A stretch of DNA of 64,000 bases from Methanospirillum hungatei (GCF_019263745.1 NZ_CP077107.1:372001-436000), one strand, 5' to 3'. Positions 18,470-28,062 are shown, counted from the first letter of the stretch. Numbers and translations are program-made. Notes: generated by a model not told the origin, from the letters alone.

Positions 18470-19144
18470 GTGATCCAATTGTTACTATTTGTCGAAGGAG
18501 ATAGTGAGGAAATATTCATTAAAAATGTTATCAATCCTTATCTCTATGATAGAAATATCAGAATCACTCCAACGAAAATTACAACGTCTATCAAAGAGCG
18601 AAAATATCAGGGAGGGGTAGGAAATGCTACCTTTGAAATATTGAAAAAAGATATTTTGAGGTTTAATAGTAATCAAAGTTATTGTGGGTGTTTCTTTGAT
18701 CTATATGGATTAACCTCAACATTTCCTGGGTACGACTTAAGTAAAAATGAAAAAAATCCATATAAACGTATTGAATTGATTGAAAAATCGCTATCTGATA
18801 TTATTGATATCCCCACTTTTATTCCATATATTCAACTTCACGAATTTGAAGCACTATTTTTCAGTGATATTGAAAAAATAGATGATAACTTATCTCACTA
18901 TTCCGGAATATCACAAAAGAAAAAGTTAAAAGAAATTCTCTCACACTTTCAGAATCCTGAGTTAATTAACGATTCCCCTGTGACTGCTCCTTCCAGGCGA
19001 TTAAAAACATTATATCCAAATTACCAAAAAATGCTTCATGGTATACATATTTTTGAAGATATTCCTTTATCAAAAATGAGAGAACGATGTAAACATTTCA
19101 ATGAGTGGCTATTAAAAATAGAGAATTTGTCTCCTCTCAATTAA
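18470..19144 (+). CDS. DUF4276 Toprim-like protein partner of the AAA ATPase
   Basis: This protein of about 224 aa begins LLLFVEGDSEEIFI, the Toprim/OLD-like motif in which the conserved Glu of VEG binds metal. A later DLYGL and the LHEFEALFFSD segment are typical of DUF4276. The GTG at 18470 sits just after the ATPase stop (18465) with GGTGAT before it; an in-frame TTG at 18443 would overlap the ATPase. The protein is expected to be a DNA- or RNA-cleaving effector activated by the ATPase, in line with the OLD family. Function is inferred from family and pairing. Confidence 0.75.
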   Translation: MIQLLLFVEGDSEEIFIKNVINPYLYDRNIRITPTKITTSIKERKYQGGVGNATFEILKKDILRFNSNQSYCGCFFDLYGLTSTFPGYDLSKNEKNPYKRIELIEKSLSDIIDIPTFIPYIQLHEFEALFFSDIEKIDDNLSHYSGISQKKKLKEILSHFQNPELINDSPVTAPSRRLKTLYPNYQKMLHGIHIFEDIPLSKMRERCKHFNEWLLKIENLSPLN

Positions 19145-19224
19145 TTCTCAGGTATGCATGATCATTATCAGTAAATAAAAAATATTTATTTCGCAAATAA
19201 TATTTACATGTCATCTGATGATTA

Positions 19225-20670
19225 GAGGTTGTCCAATGAGTCCTTCTACGAATTAATCTTTTTAAATTTTCAACCATTCGCTATTCTTTTTGAAGATCGT
19301 TAAATATCGCTGCACGTACTTTTCGGTACCTTAATACAGTTCAAAAAACTGGCCCACATGCTCTGTGTTTCAGAAGAAGTACAAGATTTATTCGAACCTT
19401 CAATATTGAATAATCTTATTCCAATTACTGAATTGCTCGCAATGATGGATTTTTTCAGAATTGTAACTGAATTGCATGAACATCTTAACTATGCGCATTG
19501 TAGAAAGTGGATATATCCTCCCATTTTATTGTTTAAACTACTTTTAGTCCTTGCATTTCGCAAACAATCTTATCGCCGGTTAGTTAAATCTTTGACTATC
19601 GAAGATTGCATTACTCTTGGCATTCAAGAAATGGAAAATGGAGAATTTCTCATCCCTTCTGCAAGTAATGTTCATGATTTTGCTTATAATCGTCTTGGAT
19701 TAGAATTTTTTACAAAATTATGTACCTTAATGGTACCATTACATCTCAAAACATTCAGAATGGACATGGTATGGTCGATTCAACCCCTATATAAGCTTCA
19801 AGGTATGATCAATTTGCGGATTACAATCCCCATTATTCATGTAAAATGTATAAAATGCATATCTTCCATTTGAATGAGTTTCCTCTTTTTGAGATTTTCT
19901 CTGAAGGAAATGACCATGATGCCCCATATGCAATTCCATTAGCAGAGGCGGTGATTAAAATGAATCCAAGTATGACCACCATTCAACTCGATGGTAGATA
20001 CGATTCATTTGCAATTTATACGGGATATTGGAAAATGTTTAGAATTCTACCATTAATTGCTCCAAATGAGAATGCTGTAATAAACAAAGATGGAACTATG
20101 GAGAGGATTGATCATTGGCTCAATAAAATGTGGAAAAAAGGGGGCAATATTCGTGATTCAATTGAAGATAAACTACTTTTTCTCAGTAATAATGGCAGAG
20201 AAAGGCAAGTTGGAATGTTTCTACGCAATCAGAATATAATAAAATCAGATTTCAAAAATGAATACAAATCAAGAGGCGATTGTGAAAGAACACATTCGCA
20301 TATGAAACGGATGTTCAATTTTCGGGTAAAATGGATTCAAAACCGGTCTAAAGAATTTTATATCGCTTTAAACTTTATTGCTTATCAAACAGTATTACTG
20401 GCAAGAATGTTCAATAACGCAGCAGACATTCAAGATTTATCTAAATATTATTAATTCCATAAAATCACCATTTTTTCTATAATAGCGGATGCTATTTATT
20501 TCTTTTAGATAAATTCTTAATTATAGCAGGATATCTAAACAAAGTACAGTCAATCCAAAAAAAGAACTCACAAATTAGAAAATAGATTCCCATCTTTCTC
20601 AAAATTTCGACAGTTGAGAAATTTTGGAAGCGTTTTCTGTCCAGTCAAAAATCCTTCATTGGACAACCTC
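19225..20670. mobile_element. Decayed DDE insertion sequence (1446 bp)
   Basis: Terminal inverted repeats of 15 bp, GAGGTTGTCCAATGA at the left end (19225-19239) and its reverse complement at the right end (20656-20670), bound a single disrupted transposase gene. Both ends are flanked by TA, compatible with a TA target site or a two-base longer repeat. The element lies between the DUF4276 gene and an HsdR fragment. Confidence 0.85.
19358..20454 (+). pseudogene. IS4/IS5-superfamily DDE transposase, frameshifted
   Basis: The N-terminal half is read from 19358 and the C-terminal half in another frame to 20454. The frame change falls around 19750-19770. The correct downstream frame reads GHGMVDSTPI, then a TAA at 19792, then ASRYDQFADYNPHY, so there is both a frameshift and an in-frame stop. 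The catalytic residues are otherwise present: Asp in VDSTP, Asp in LDGRYDS, and the YREK signature in YKSRGDCERTHSHMK (Tyr-2-Arg-3-Glu-6-Lys, as in IS4-type enzymes). The element is probably immobile unless a sister copy supplies the enzyme. Confidence 0.8.
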
Positions 20671-20741
20671 TAGAATTAACCCGTATCTCTACATTCAAAT
20701 CTGATACTTATATAGTGGTGCACGACTGATATTTGTCAGGA

Positions 20742-21371
20742 ATGTCAGATCGGTCAGAGTATCTCACCAGGAAGGAAAAGATAGATCCCCTTCTTTTTGA
20801 ACAAGGGTGGGATGTCTCTGATCGCTCTTTTGTCCGGGTAGAGATTGATACCAAGCAATCTGATTTTATCTTAAAAGAATATCGAACGGTTTCTGAAACC
20901 CTCAAGAATGATGCCGAGAGTAAGTATGCAGATTATATTCTTCTTGATTCCGCCAGTGCACCTCTTGCTGTCATAGAGGCTAATCGAACCAGCAAGGATC
21001 CGCTTGTCGGTCAGAAACAGGCAGAAGAATATGCTGATGATATCCGTTCTCAAACCGGGCGTGATGTCTTCATCTTTCTTACCAATGGGAAAGAGATAAA
21101 GTTCTGGGACCGGAGCAGGGCTGGTGTCAGGACAGTCTCTGGATTTTATTCACGACGGGATCTGGAGCGGATCAGGTTTCAGAATGAACATTTGATGTTT
21201 GAGGCTCCGGTGATCGTGAATACTGATATTGTTGATCGGGGCAAGAACATTGAGAATGTCAAACATTACGGACATTACCCATGTCCGAATAATTACCTGA
21301 ACATATCTGGCCATCATCAATTCTCTTATGATTTTCAGTTATGGCATTCAAAAACGCAGAATTTGTGTTAG
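20742..21371 (+). pseudogene. N-terminal fragment of a type I restriction subunit (HsdR)
   Basis: Residues 1 to about 165 match the HsdR N-terminal nuclease domain. They show KADY-like SKYADYILLD with the metal-binding Asp, then APLAVIEANRTSKD with the catalytic Glu (the usual Lys of E-x-K is Asn here), QAEEYADDI, and FIFLTNGKEIKFWD. After NTDIVDR the sequence becomes unrelated and stops, where a full HsdR continues for 700 or more residues into helicase motifs. This is a truncated gene beside an IS. I start at ATG 20742; an in-frame TTG lies at 20733. Confidence 0.75.
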
Positions 21372-21517
21372 AAGTATTCGGACATATTCGGACATCCACA
21401 TATGCTGGGAGTTCACATAAGAAGAACTCAATATGATGTTAATCGCTGAAATATCGGCAATTATTCGATTAATTCATTCAGACAACTTACGACCTATTTG
21501 GACATTCACAACGGACA
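21269..21517. repeat. Cluster of CGGACAT repeats
   Basis: CGGACAT occurs at 21269-21275 facing ATGTCCG at 21281-21287 (a 7-5-7 inverted repeat). It recurs as a tandem pair of ATTCGGACAT (21376-21385 and 21386-21395), as TTGGACAT near 21498-21505, and again as CGGACAT near 21512-21518. The cluster lies between the HsdR fragment and the DUF4258/YgiT pair and may be its operator region. Confidence 0.5.
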
Positions 21518-21602
21518 TATCATGAGACTTGCTCCAGAACAAAATCTGACATCGACACTCTTTGGGACCGGTTCTGGTCCGGAAAAACCAGAGGATAATA
21601 GT

Positions 21603-21905
21603 ATGGAACTATCTGATAAAATAGACAGATTGGTTGATACCCGCTCAATAATTTTCTCCTCTCATGCACGAACCAGAATGTTTGAACGGGATATTTCATC
21701 AGAGGATATATTGCCTATCCTGACTAATGGAGAGATCATTGAAACATATGAGGACGATACCCCATGTCCTTCATATCTGATACTTGGATACATTCACGAT
21801 ACTGCAATACATATTGTTATTGCAGTATGTGTAGATCATATTAAAATCGTCACCGTATATCATCCGGATGACCGGTGGACTCACCATAAAATAAGGAGAC
21901 AATAA
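21603..21905 (+). CDS. DUF4258 protein, putative toxin
   Basis: This is a 100-aa protein when started at ATG 21603, which has GAGG 8 bp upstream; longer in-frame starts exist at 21522 and earlier. It carries the DUF4258 pattern: IIFSSHARTRMFERDIS (H-A-x-x-R-M-x-x-R), an EDDTPCPSYLILG strand, and HIVIAVCVDHIKIVTVYHPD. DUF4258 proteins are related to RelE/MqsR-type ribonucleases and occur next to YgiT-type antitoxins. The downstream gene begins immediately after its stop. A toxin role is inferred from family and pairing. Confidence 0.78.
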   Translation: MELSDKIDRLVDTRSIIFSSHARTRMFERDISSEDILPILTNGEIIETYEDDTPCPSYLILGYIHDTAIHIVIAVCVDHIKIVTVYHPDDRWTHHKIRRQ

Positions 21906-22151
21906 ATGAAACCTGGACTCTGTCAGTTTTGCAAAGGCACTATGAAAGAAGGAAAAACCGAATTCATTGCCCATGTTCGGGATCAGGTAATCGTTATTAA
22001 GGATGTACCCGCCTTTGTATGTGAACGGTGTGGGGAAGCATGGTTTTCGTATGAGACCTCAGAAAAAATCGATAAAGTCATGCATGATGTTCATGCCGGA
22101 AGAATCTGCGTCCGCCCTCTAGCTGCAGGAGAGATCGAATTACCTGCCTGA
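21906..22151 (+). CDS. YgiT-type zinc-finger antitoxin (MqsA N-terminal type)
   Basis: This 81-aa protein has two Cys pairs, CQFCKGTM near the N-terminus and CERCGEAWFS in the middle, separated by a VIVIKDVPAFVCE strand. This is the diagnostic YgiT/MqsA zinc-binding fold. The C-terminal helical part of full MqsA is absent, as in short YgiT antitoxins. Start and upstream stop are directly adjacent, so it is co-transcribed with the DUF4258 toxin candidate and probably neutralises it. Confidence 0.82.
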   Translation: MKPGLCQFCKGTMKEGKTEFIAHVRDQVIVIKDVPAFVCERCGEAWFSYETSEKIDKVMHDVHAGRICVRPLAAGEIELPA

Positions 22152-22236
22152 TTTTTTCATATTTTTAAATCCATGACCGAATAATCAGCATTTCGAATCG
22201 AATTTTTTTTATTTGATAGTGAATTCAGTAAAAATA

Positions 22237-23867
22237 TGTAACTATTCAGCCGGTCTCAGCGCCCTTATCCCGTCCATCTGAAAACCTACTCTAATATTAG
22301 TCCTCTTCTTCTAAAAATTCATTTTTACCGAAAGATCTTTTTATAATGACTATTAACGTTAAATTATCAAATGGACTTTCCAGAAGAACTCAAAGCCAAA
22401 ATACTTGAATGTCCTCCTGAAGTAATTGCATATATTGTTCACCTACATGAAAGAATTGATCAATTAGAATCCAGAGTCAAAGAACTCGAATCCAGGCTAA
22501 ACCTCAATAGTCGAAATAGCGGAAAACCACCATCTTCTGATGGGTATGCTAAAAAGAATCGAAATAAATCAGATTCTCGAAAGAAATATCCGGGAGGTCA
22601 ACCCGGCCATAAAGGGACAACCTTAAGGCAGAGTCCTCATCCAGATCATATCGAATATCATAAACCTCATGAATGCTCCAAATGTGGACATAGCCTTGTT
22701 TCTGGAAAAATACTCGGCATTGAAAAAAGACAGGTTTTTGATCTTCCCCCTCCTCCCACAATCGAGATAACAGAACATCAGTCTTTCACTATCTGCTGTC
22801 CTCATTGTGGTTTAAAAACATCAGGGGATTTTCCCGAAGATGTTACACATCCAGTTCAATATGGATCCAGAGTCAAATCTTATCTGACCTATTTTTCTCA
22901 TCATCAATTAATCCCTTATGAACGAGTAACTGAAATCTGCTCAGTTCTTTTCGGTTTTTCTGTTAGTCCTGGAACAATCGTAAATTTAACTCACAATCTA
23001 GCGAAGAAATTACAATCATTTAAGGATGATATTGTAAACGTTCTTCAAAATGAGCCCGTAATCCATAATGATGAAACTGGAGTCAGAGTAGAAGGAAAAC
23101 TTCATTGGCTTCATGTGACCTGTACTCCTAACCTAACTCATTATTCCCTTCAGAGAAAAAGAGGTAAAGAAGGAATGGATAATATTGGAATCCTTCCTGA
23201 ATTTCATGGGATTAGTGTTCATGATTTCTGGGGTCCTTATCTTTCCTATTCCTGCGAACACAGTTTTTGTTGTGCTCATATTATCCGAGAACTCATCCGG
23301 GTTGAAGAAGAAACCTCTCAAAAATGGCCTTATGATCTTATTGAGTTATTATTAGGGGCAAAAGAAAACAAAGAGATATTTCATGGAGTTGGGGTTCCTA
23401 TTCCTCCAATCATTCGTACCAGTCTGATGGAGTCATACGATGAATTGATACAGATAGGACTGGATGAAAATCCTCCACCGGTTGTAGATGAAGTAAAAAG
23501 GGGCAGGAAGAAAAAGGGATTTGTACGAAACTTACTCGAAAGGCTAAAAGAGTGGAGAGAGAGTGTGTTGAGATTTATAAATGATCCTCTCGTTCCATTC
23601 GACAATAATCAGGCCGAGAGAGATATTCGTATGATGAAGGTAAAAATGAAAATATCAGGTGGATTTAGAAGCTTCGATACAGCCAGTGCGATTGCTCTGA
23701 TCAGAAGTTACATCTCAACTATAAGAAAAAATGGAATTAATGTTATTGAAGGAATTGTTTCAGCATTTCATAATTTTCCATGGTCACCAAATAGAACCAA
23801 AGATATTAGTGGAGAGTCGTTACTCTCTCAAAATCTTGCATTAGCCTAAGCCGACTGAATAGTTACA
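22237..23867. mobile_element. IS66-family insertion sequence, single-gene type
   Basis: Left end TGTAACTATTCAG (22237-22249) and the reverse complement at the right end (23855-23867) form terminal inverted repeats. They extend imperfectly inward with CGG/CGGC. The only cargo is an intact TnpC-type transposase; the TnpA/TnpB helper genes of bacterial IS66 are absent, as in several archaeal members. No clear target duplication is visible. Confidence 0.8.
22371..23849 (+). CDS. tnpC: IS66 transposase (TnpC)
   Basis: This 492-aa enzyme appears intact. An N-terminal coiled coil (HERIDQLESRVKELESRLN) is followed by a basic linker, a zinc finger with CSKCGHSL and CCPHCG, and the DDE core. The core has the first Asp in HNDETGVRVEGK, the second Asp in VHDFWGPYLSY, and Glu in DNNQAERDIRMMKVK. 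It catalyses cut-and-paste or replicative movement of the surrounding element. The length matches the family. Confidence 0.92.
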   Translation: MDFPEELKAKILECPPEVIAYIVHLHERIDQLESRVKELESRLNLNSRNSGKPPSSDGYAKKNRNKSDSRKKYPGGQPGHKGTTLRQSPHPDHIEYHKPHECSKCGHSLVSGKILGIEKRQVFDLPPPPTIEITEHQSFTICCPHCGLKTSGDFPEDVTHPVQYGSRVKSYLTYFSHHQLIPYERVTEICSVLFGFSVSPGTIVNLTHNLAKKLQSFKDDIVNVLQNEPVIHNDETGVRVEGKLHWLHVTCTPNLTHYSLQRKRGKEGMDNIGILPEFHGISVHDFWGPYLSYSCEHSFCCAHIIRELIRVEEETSQKWPYDLIELLLGAKENKEIFHGVGVPIPPIIRTSLMESYDELIQIGLDENPPPVVDEVKRGRKKKGFVRNLLERLKEWRESVLRFINDPLVPFDNNQAERDIRMMKVKMKISGGFRSFDTASAIALIRSYISTIRKNGINVIEGIVSAFHNFPWSPNRTKDISGESLLSQNLALA

Positions 23868-24249
23868 TTTTTTTTATATTATCTATTGCATGGCATATTT
23901 TTATATAATTCTGAATGCGAAAAAAATTGGGGGGATTGATGAGATATGTAGAATGGCACTTCTCCTGTCTATTCTGCCTCATCATCTTCATCGACATCAC
24001 CTCCTTTTCAGAATTTTCTAATTCCTGTAAACTATCTTCTTTTCTCATCTTTTCTTTTTTATGGGAAAATTCTTTTAGTGAGCATATTATATTTCTATAG
24101 TAGAGACGTTTTAATTCATCACTAAGTAATATTTGTAGGATTCATCTTTTTAATATAATAGCTTGTATTCGTACCCCATGATCTTGAATATCGATTCCTT
24201 TATTTTGTGACTCGGTGTATTCCCTTATCAGGGAATTATTGTGGGCATA
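23868..24249. other. AT-rich intergenic region
   Basis: Just beyond the IS66 right end is a T8 tract. A 61-codon open frame (23915-24100) exists but has low-complexity composition and no recognisable family, so I do not call it a gene. Nothing else is supported. Confidence 0.4.
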
Positions 24250-25251
24250 ATGAAGGGACCTATTCTGGTTTTTTTTGTCATATTATTTCTTACCGGAAAT
24301 TTTTCAGTACAGGGTGAAGTACAAATGAATAGTCAGAATGGAGGATCATATTCAATTACATCTGTTCCACCTGGTGCCTATGTCAAGATTAATGGTATTC
24401 AAATAGGTATTACTCCGTTATTATATATCCCAAATTCTTCAATATTGGTTCCATTTTCATTAGACATAGGCAAACCAGGTTATTATAATATTACTTTGAA
24501 TGTTTCACAGTTAGTTCATTCTGGTGCTCAAGAATTAATCTCTCTTAATTTAATACCCGTGCCAAAAACCGGAGAAATTCACATAACCTCTCACCCGGAT
24601 GGATGTCTTATCCAATTAGATACAAATAAAACCGTGCCTTCTCCTTATACCTTTACGTCTGTACCAGAAGGTAAACATTCAATTGTTATCAGTAAAACAG
24701 GTTACAAATCATATCATAATTCGCAGATACAAGTAGAACCAGATTCACTCACAGCATTACAAATTTACCTTATACCCAATTATGAAAGAAAAGAACTCGT
24801 AGTTACTACTTCTCCACCAGATGCTAATATTATTGTAGATGGGATTTACCGTGGAACCAGTTTAAAAAACCTCCCCCTCTATATCGGTCCACTTGGTGAT
24901 GGTCAACATACCGTTCTGGCAAGATTGCAGGGATACCGTGAGAATATGGCCACTGTATCAACGAAACAGGATTTATCTACAAATTTACATTTATTTTTAA
25001 ATTCAGTAAATCAGGCTCCCACATCTTCGAGTATCAGAATTAAAACAATTCCAATTGGTTCTGATGTTACATTAAACGGTATCTGGGTTGGTACTGTACC
25101 AGAAACCGGATTTTTAATTCTCAATGATATTCCTCCCAACCGGTATAAAATAACACTCTCTCTTACTGGATATCAGAATTATTCTGAATGGGTATTTCCA
25201 ATTGAAGGAGAAACGATAACTATTGATAAAAAATTAGAGAAAATGATCTGA
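24250..25251 (+). CDS. PEGA-domain surface protein
   Basis: This protein of about 333 aa has a signal peptide (PILVFFVILFLTGNFSVQG). Four PEGA-type repeats of about 70 residues follow, each opening with a strand such as SITSVPPGAYVKINGIQIG, HITSHPDGCLIQLDTN, VTTSPPDANIIVDGIYRG and IKTIPIGSDVTLNGIWVG, and closing with a KxGY or xGYxN turn. PEGA repeats are common in archaeal surface proteins and are thought to bind the cell envelope. ATG 24250 is chosen; GTG 24241 is in frame and close to an AGGGA, so the start is uncertain by three codons. Confidence 0.8.
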   Translation: MKGPILVFFVILFLTGNFSVQGEVQMNSQNGGSYSITSVPPGAYVKINGIQIGITPLLYIPNSSILVPFSLDIGKPGYYNITLNVSQLVHSGAQELISLNLIPVPKTGEIHITSHPDGCLIQLDTNKTVPSPYTFTSVPEGKHSIVISKTGYKSYHNSQIQVEPDSLTALQIYLIPNYERKELVVTTSPPDANIIVDGIYRGTSLKNLPLYIGPLGDGQHTVLARLQGYRENMATVSTKQDLSTNLHLFLNSVNQAPTSSSIRIKTIPIGSDVTLNGIWVGTVPETGFLILNDIPPNRYKITLSLTGYQNYSEWVFPIEGETITIDKKLEKMI

Positions 25252-25263
25252 TAATTCCAAAAA

Positions 25264-26454
25264 TTATGAACGGGCTGTTTCACCATGTTGTGAGATATCA
25301 AGTCCTACATACTCTTCTTCTTCTTTTACCCGGAGTCCCATAATTCTATCAATAGCCAATGCAAGAATCCAGGTCCCGATGAATGAATAAGCCAGGATAA
25401 TAAAAGCTCCACCTGCCTGAGTTATCACTTGTTGAGGATTTCCCGCAATTAAACCATTGACTCCACCAATAGTTGCCGTAGCGAAAATTCCTGCTGCAAT
25501 TGTCCCCCATAATCCTCCGGACCCATGTATTGCCCAAGCATCAAGACTTTCATCCCATTGTCTAGCAAGTCTGAATACTAAGGCGTAATAACAGATGATA
25601 CCTGATATTGTACCTATGATAAATGCTTCCAGAGGACCGACAAATCCTGCAGCTGGTGTAATAGCACCAAGTCCTGCAATTGTCCCGGAAATCATGGAGA
25701 GTGAACTGGGTTTTCCATAATACCAGGAAGTAAGCATGTATGAAAACGTTCCGGCAGCGGCAGAAATATTGGTTACAACAAATGCATTGATTGCAACAGC
25801 ATTTACTGATAGAGCAGAGCCTGCATTAAAACCAAACCATCCAAACCATAACATAGCTCCTCCCAGTAAGGTTATTGGGATATTATACGGAGAGAGAGAA
25901 TATTCTCCAAATCCTCTTCTTTTTCCTATAACAAATGCAAGAGCCAATGCAGAAAAACCTGCGCAGATGTGAACTACAATGCCACCTGCAAAATCCAGGA
26001 CTCCTAATTGCTGTGCCCATCCACCGCCCCAAACCCAATGAGCGACCGGATCATAAATAAAAGTGGACCAAGCTAATCCAAAGATAAGGAATGATGATAA
26101 CTTGATTCGTTCAGCAACGGCTGATGTTACAATGGCAAGAGTAATCGCGGCAAATGCCATCTGAAATACCATAAAAACCATTTCGGGAAGTTTCTCACCA
26201 TCAGTTGCAACATTCATCAGGGCAAGTTTATCTGGAGATCCAATAATGCCCATGATATCCGGACCAAAAGAGAGCGAATACCCAAAAAACATCCATTGTA
26301 GTGAAATCAGAGCAAAGGATATGAAAGATAGGGTAATCATCGAAATAATATTTTTCCGATGAACCAGTCCAGCATAAAAAAAACCCACCCCGAAGGTCAT
26401 TAAAATGACAAGAGTTGTACAAATCAGAACAAATGCAGTATCAACGGCTTGCAT
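25264..26454 (-). CDS. amt: Ammonium transporter Amt
   Basis: This 396-aa, 11-helix Amt/Mep/Rh channel begins in helix 1 with VGFFYAGLVHRKN. The two pore histidines are seen in GIVVHICAGFSAL (helix 5) and WAIHGSGGLWGT (helix 10). It imports ammonium (conducted as NH3 after deprotonation) when it is scarce. No glnK PII gene is adjacent; the only PII genes in the window are nifI1 and nifI2. The promoter carries a nGAA-N6-TTCn element like that of the nif operon (see 26513-26538). The C-terminal tail is short and acidic. Confidence 0.95.
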   Translation of the reverse strand: MQAVDTAFVLICTTLVILMTFGVGFFYAGLVHRKNIISMITLSFISFALISLQWMFFGYSLSFGPDIMGIIGSPDKLALMNVATDGEKLPEMVFMVFQMAFAAITLAIVTSAVAERIKLSSFLIFGLAWSTFIYDPVAHWVWGGGWAQQLGVLDFAGGIVVHICAGFSALALAFVIGKRRGFGEYSLSPYNIPITLLGGAMLWFGWFGFNAGSALSVNAVAINAFVVTNISAAAGTFSYMLTSWYYGKPSSLSMISGTIAGLGAITPAAGFVGPLEAFIIGTISGIICYYALVFRLARQWDESLDAWAIHGSGGLWGTIAAGIFATATIGGVNGLIAGNPQQVITQAGGAFIILAYSFIGTWILALAIDRIMGLRVKEEEEYVGLDISQHGETARS

Positions 26455-26512
26455 AACTTTTCACCATAATCATCAATATCATCTATCCAGGATGATGGAT
26501 CAAATGATAGAA

Positions 26513-26538
26513 AGAAAATAACTTCTACCACATATAAA
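26513..26538 (-). promoter_or_regulatory. amt promoter with NrpR-like operator
   Basis: On the minus strand a TATA box TTTATAT (26538-26532) is followed six bases later by AGAA-N6-TTCT (26526-26513). This matches six of eight positions of GGAA-N6-TTCC, the operator known for the nitrogen repressor NrpR in Methanococcus. The element falls between the TATA box and the expected transcription start about 25 bp downstream. The arrangement is the same at the nif promoter at 49967-49993. Confidence 0.55.
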
Positions 26539-26676
26539 GTTATGTTCAATTATATATCAGTAACATATTCATAATTGGTTTCGTAGAAAAAATAATCAAA
26601 TAAAAATGATAGCGCAGGAACTTTGTAGCAGAGTTAATGTGTAAAAACTCAGTCTATTTATTCATACGGAATATTT

Positions 26677-27999
26677 TCAGAGATTTTTATGAGGGCATAT
26701 ATCATCTATAATGACAACTCCAAAGATATATGTTGGAGCATTCACTCCTGATGATACTGGAGATTTTTCTATTAATACATCTCCGATACTGCCTCCAGGT
26801 TTATAGAAAGGAACAACCATATGAACATGTGACGATTCTTTTTTCGTTACCAGTTCATCATTGCCTTTAATAAATTCTTTTGCAACATTTTCAGGCATAA
26901 CTTCGGTTACATGTTTTCCAACAACATCTTCCTGCTTTGAATGAATCAGATCGCAAAATGCCGGATTTGCTGTAAAGAAAACTCCATTTTCACCGATTAT
27001 GAAGATAGGATGAGAAAAATTCGTAAGGAGGCGCTGAATTAAGGTTGCATGGAGTAGTTGAGCTTCTTCTTGTTTTTTCCATTTGGTCATGTCGGTGATA
27101 AGGATATAACCACGAACAGTATCGCCAAATGGAACAATTTTTGCTCTGATAGAAAGATAAATCGGTACTCCATCTTTTCGGTTTGCCCAAAACCTGATTT
27201 CTTTCATTGAACCCTGATCAATTTCTGCTTCCCGAATTGCCTTCATAAATCTGCCCTTTTCTTCCGGGAGGGCAAGATCTTCGGGGGAGACGTGTGATAT
27301 CTCATCTGCAGAAAAGCCGGTGATTTCACACAATCGCTGATTGTGAAAAATTACTTTCTTTTTCCCATCAACGAATTCTGAGACGATAAGTCCATCAGAA
27401 AGATGGTCCGAAACACTTCTAAAGAATGCTTCACTTTCTCGCAATGACCGGAGTGCTTCTTTCTCTAGAGTTACATCTTCCAGTATGATGGTATCTGCCG
27501 AACTTCCGTCATCAAAGATGGTTGGAATTACTTTTCCATTGTAGTATCTTGGTTCTTGTCCTCGTCTGACAATTTCAAATGTCTCATTTTTTGTAAAAAT
27601 TTTGTCAGATAATTCAGTTAAAAAAGTATGGATATCAGGTTGGGATAATTCTAGCTGATCCAATCGTTTTTGAAGGACTATTTCTCCTTTTATTCCGATG
27701 AGATCAAAAAAAGGATCATTTCCCTGGATTATTCTCATATCACGGTCAAGAACAAAGACAAGGTCATTCGTGTAGGAGAGAAGGGCTGAGAGTGGAACTT
27801 TGGTTGAAAGAGTGAATACTTTCGCCATACCAAAGGTCCGTAAGTCTATGTGTCCGGCCGCATGTAGAATATCCAGGTAACGCCCGGTTGAATGTTTGTT
27901 TCTGCCCAAAGCAGATGCTATCTCAGTAACACTCATCCCGTGTGGATGATTTCTGAGAAGATCTTTGATGTGAGCAAGCTCGTCAGCCAACCGATGCAT
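26677..27999 (-). CDS. HTH-PAS one-component regulator
   Basis: This 440-aa protein has an N-terminal winged helix (SVTEIASALGRNKHSTGRYL, residues about 22-65). It is followed by three PAS domains (about 70-185, 190-310, 320-430; e.g. FFDLIGIKGEIV, RLCEITGFSADEIS, AFCDLIHSKQEDVVGKHVTE). There is no kinase or other output domain, so it senses a ligand or redox state and acts on DNA directly. It is divergent from the COG1361-RND exporter operon, and a perfect 19-bp palindrome lies between them, a natural target. Such HTH-PAS proteins are numerous in Methanospirillum. Confidence 0.85.
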   Translation of the reverse strand: MHRLADELAHIKDLLRNHPHGMSVTEIASALGRNKHSTGRYLDILHAAGHIDLRTFGMAKVFTLSTKVPLSALLSYTNDLVFVLDRDMRIIQGNDPFFDLIGIKGEIVLQKRLDQLELSQPDIHTFLTELSDKIFTKNETFEIVRRGQEPRYYNGKVIPTIFDDGSSADTIILEDVTLEKEALRSLRESEAFFRSVSDHLSDGLIVSEFVDGKKKVIFHNQRLCEITGFSADEISHVSPEDLALPEEKGRFMKAIREAEIDQGSMKEIRFWANRKDGVPIYLSIRAKIVPFGDTVRGYILITDMTKWKKQEEAQLLHATLIQRLLTNFSHPIFIIGENGVFFTANPAFCDLIHSKQEDVVGKHVTEVMPENVAKEFIKGNDELVTKKESSHVHMVVPFYKPGGSIGDVLIEKSPVSSGVNAPTYIFGVVIIDDICPHKNL

Positions 28000-28062
28000 G
28001 ATTATTGATTATAATTGGGTACACAAATAAGTTACTACTGTTTCATACACATGTTGGAAACA

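Noticed and set aside
22230-23875. Eight-base target duplication around the IS66 element
   Set aside because: Left flank AAAAATAT and right flank ATTTTTTT do not match.
23915-24100. 61-codon frame after the IS66 element
   Set aside because: Ser/Phe-rich low-complexity translation without ribosome site or homology cue.
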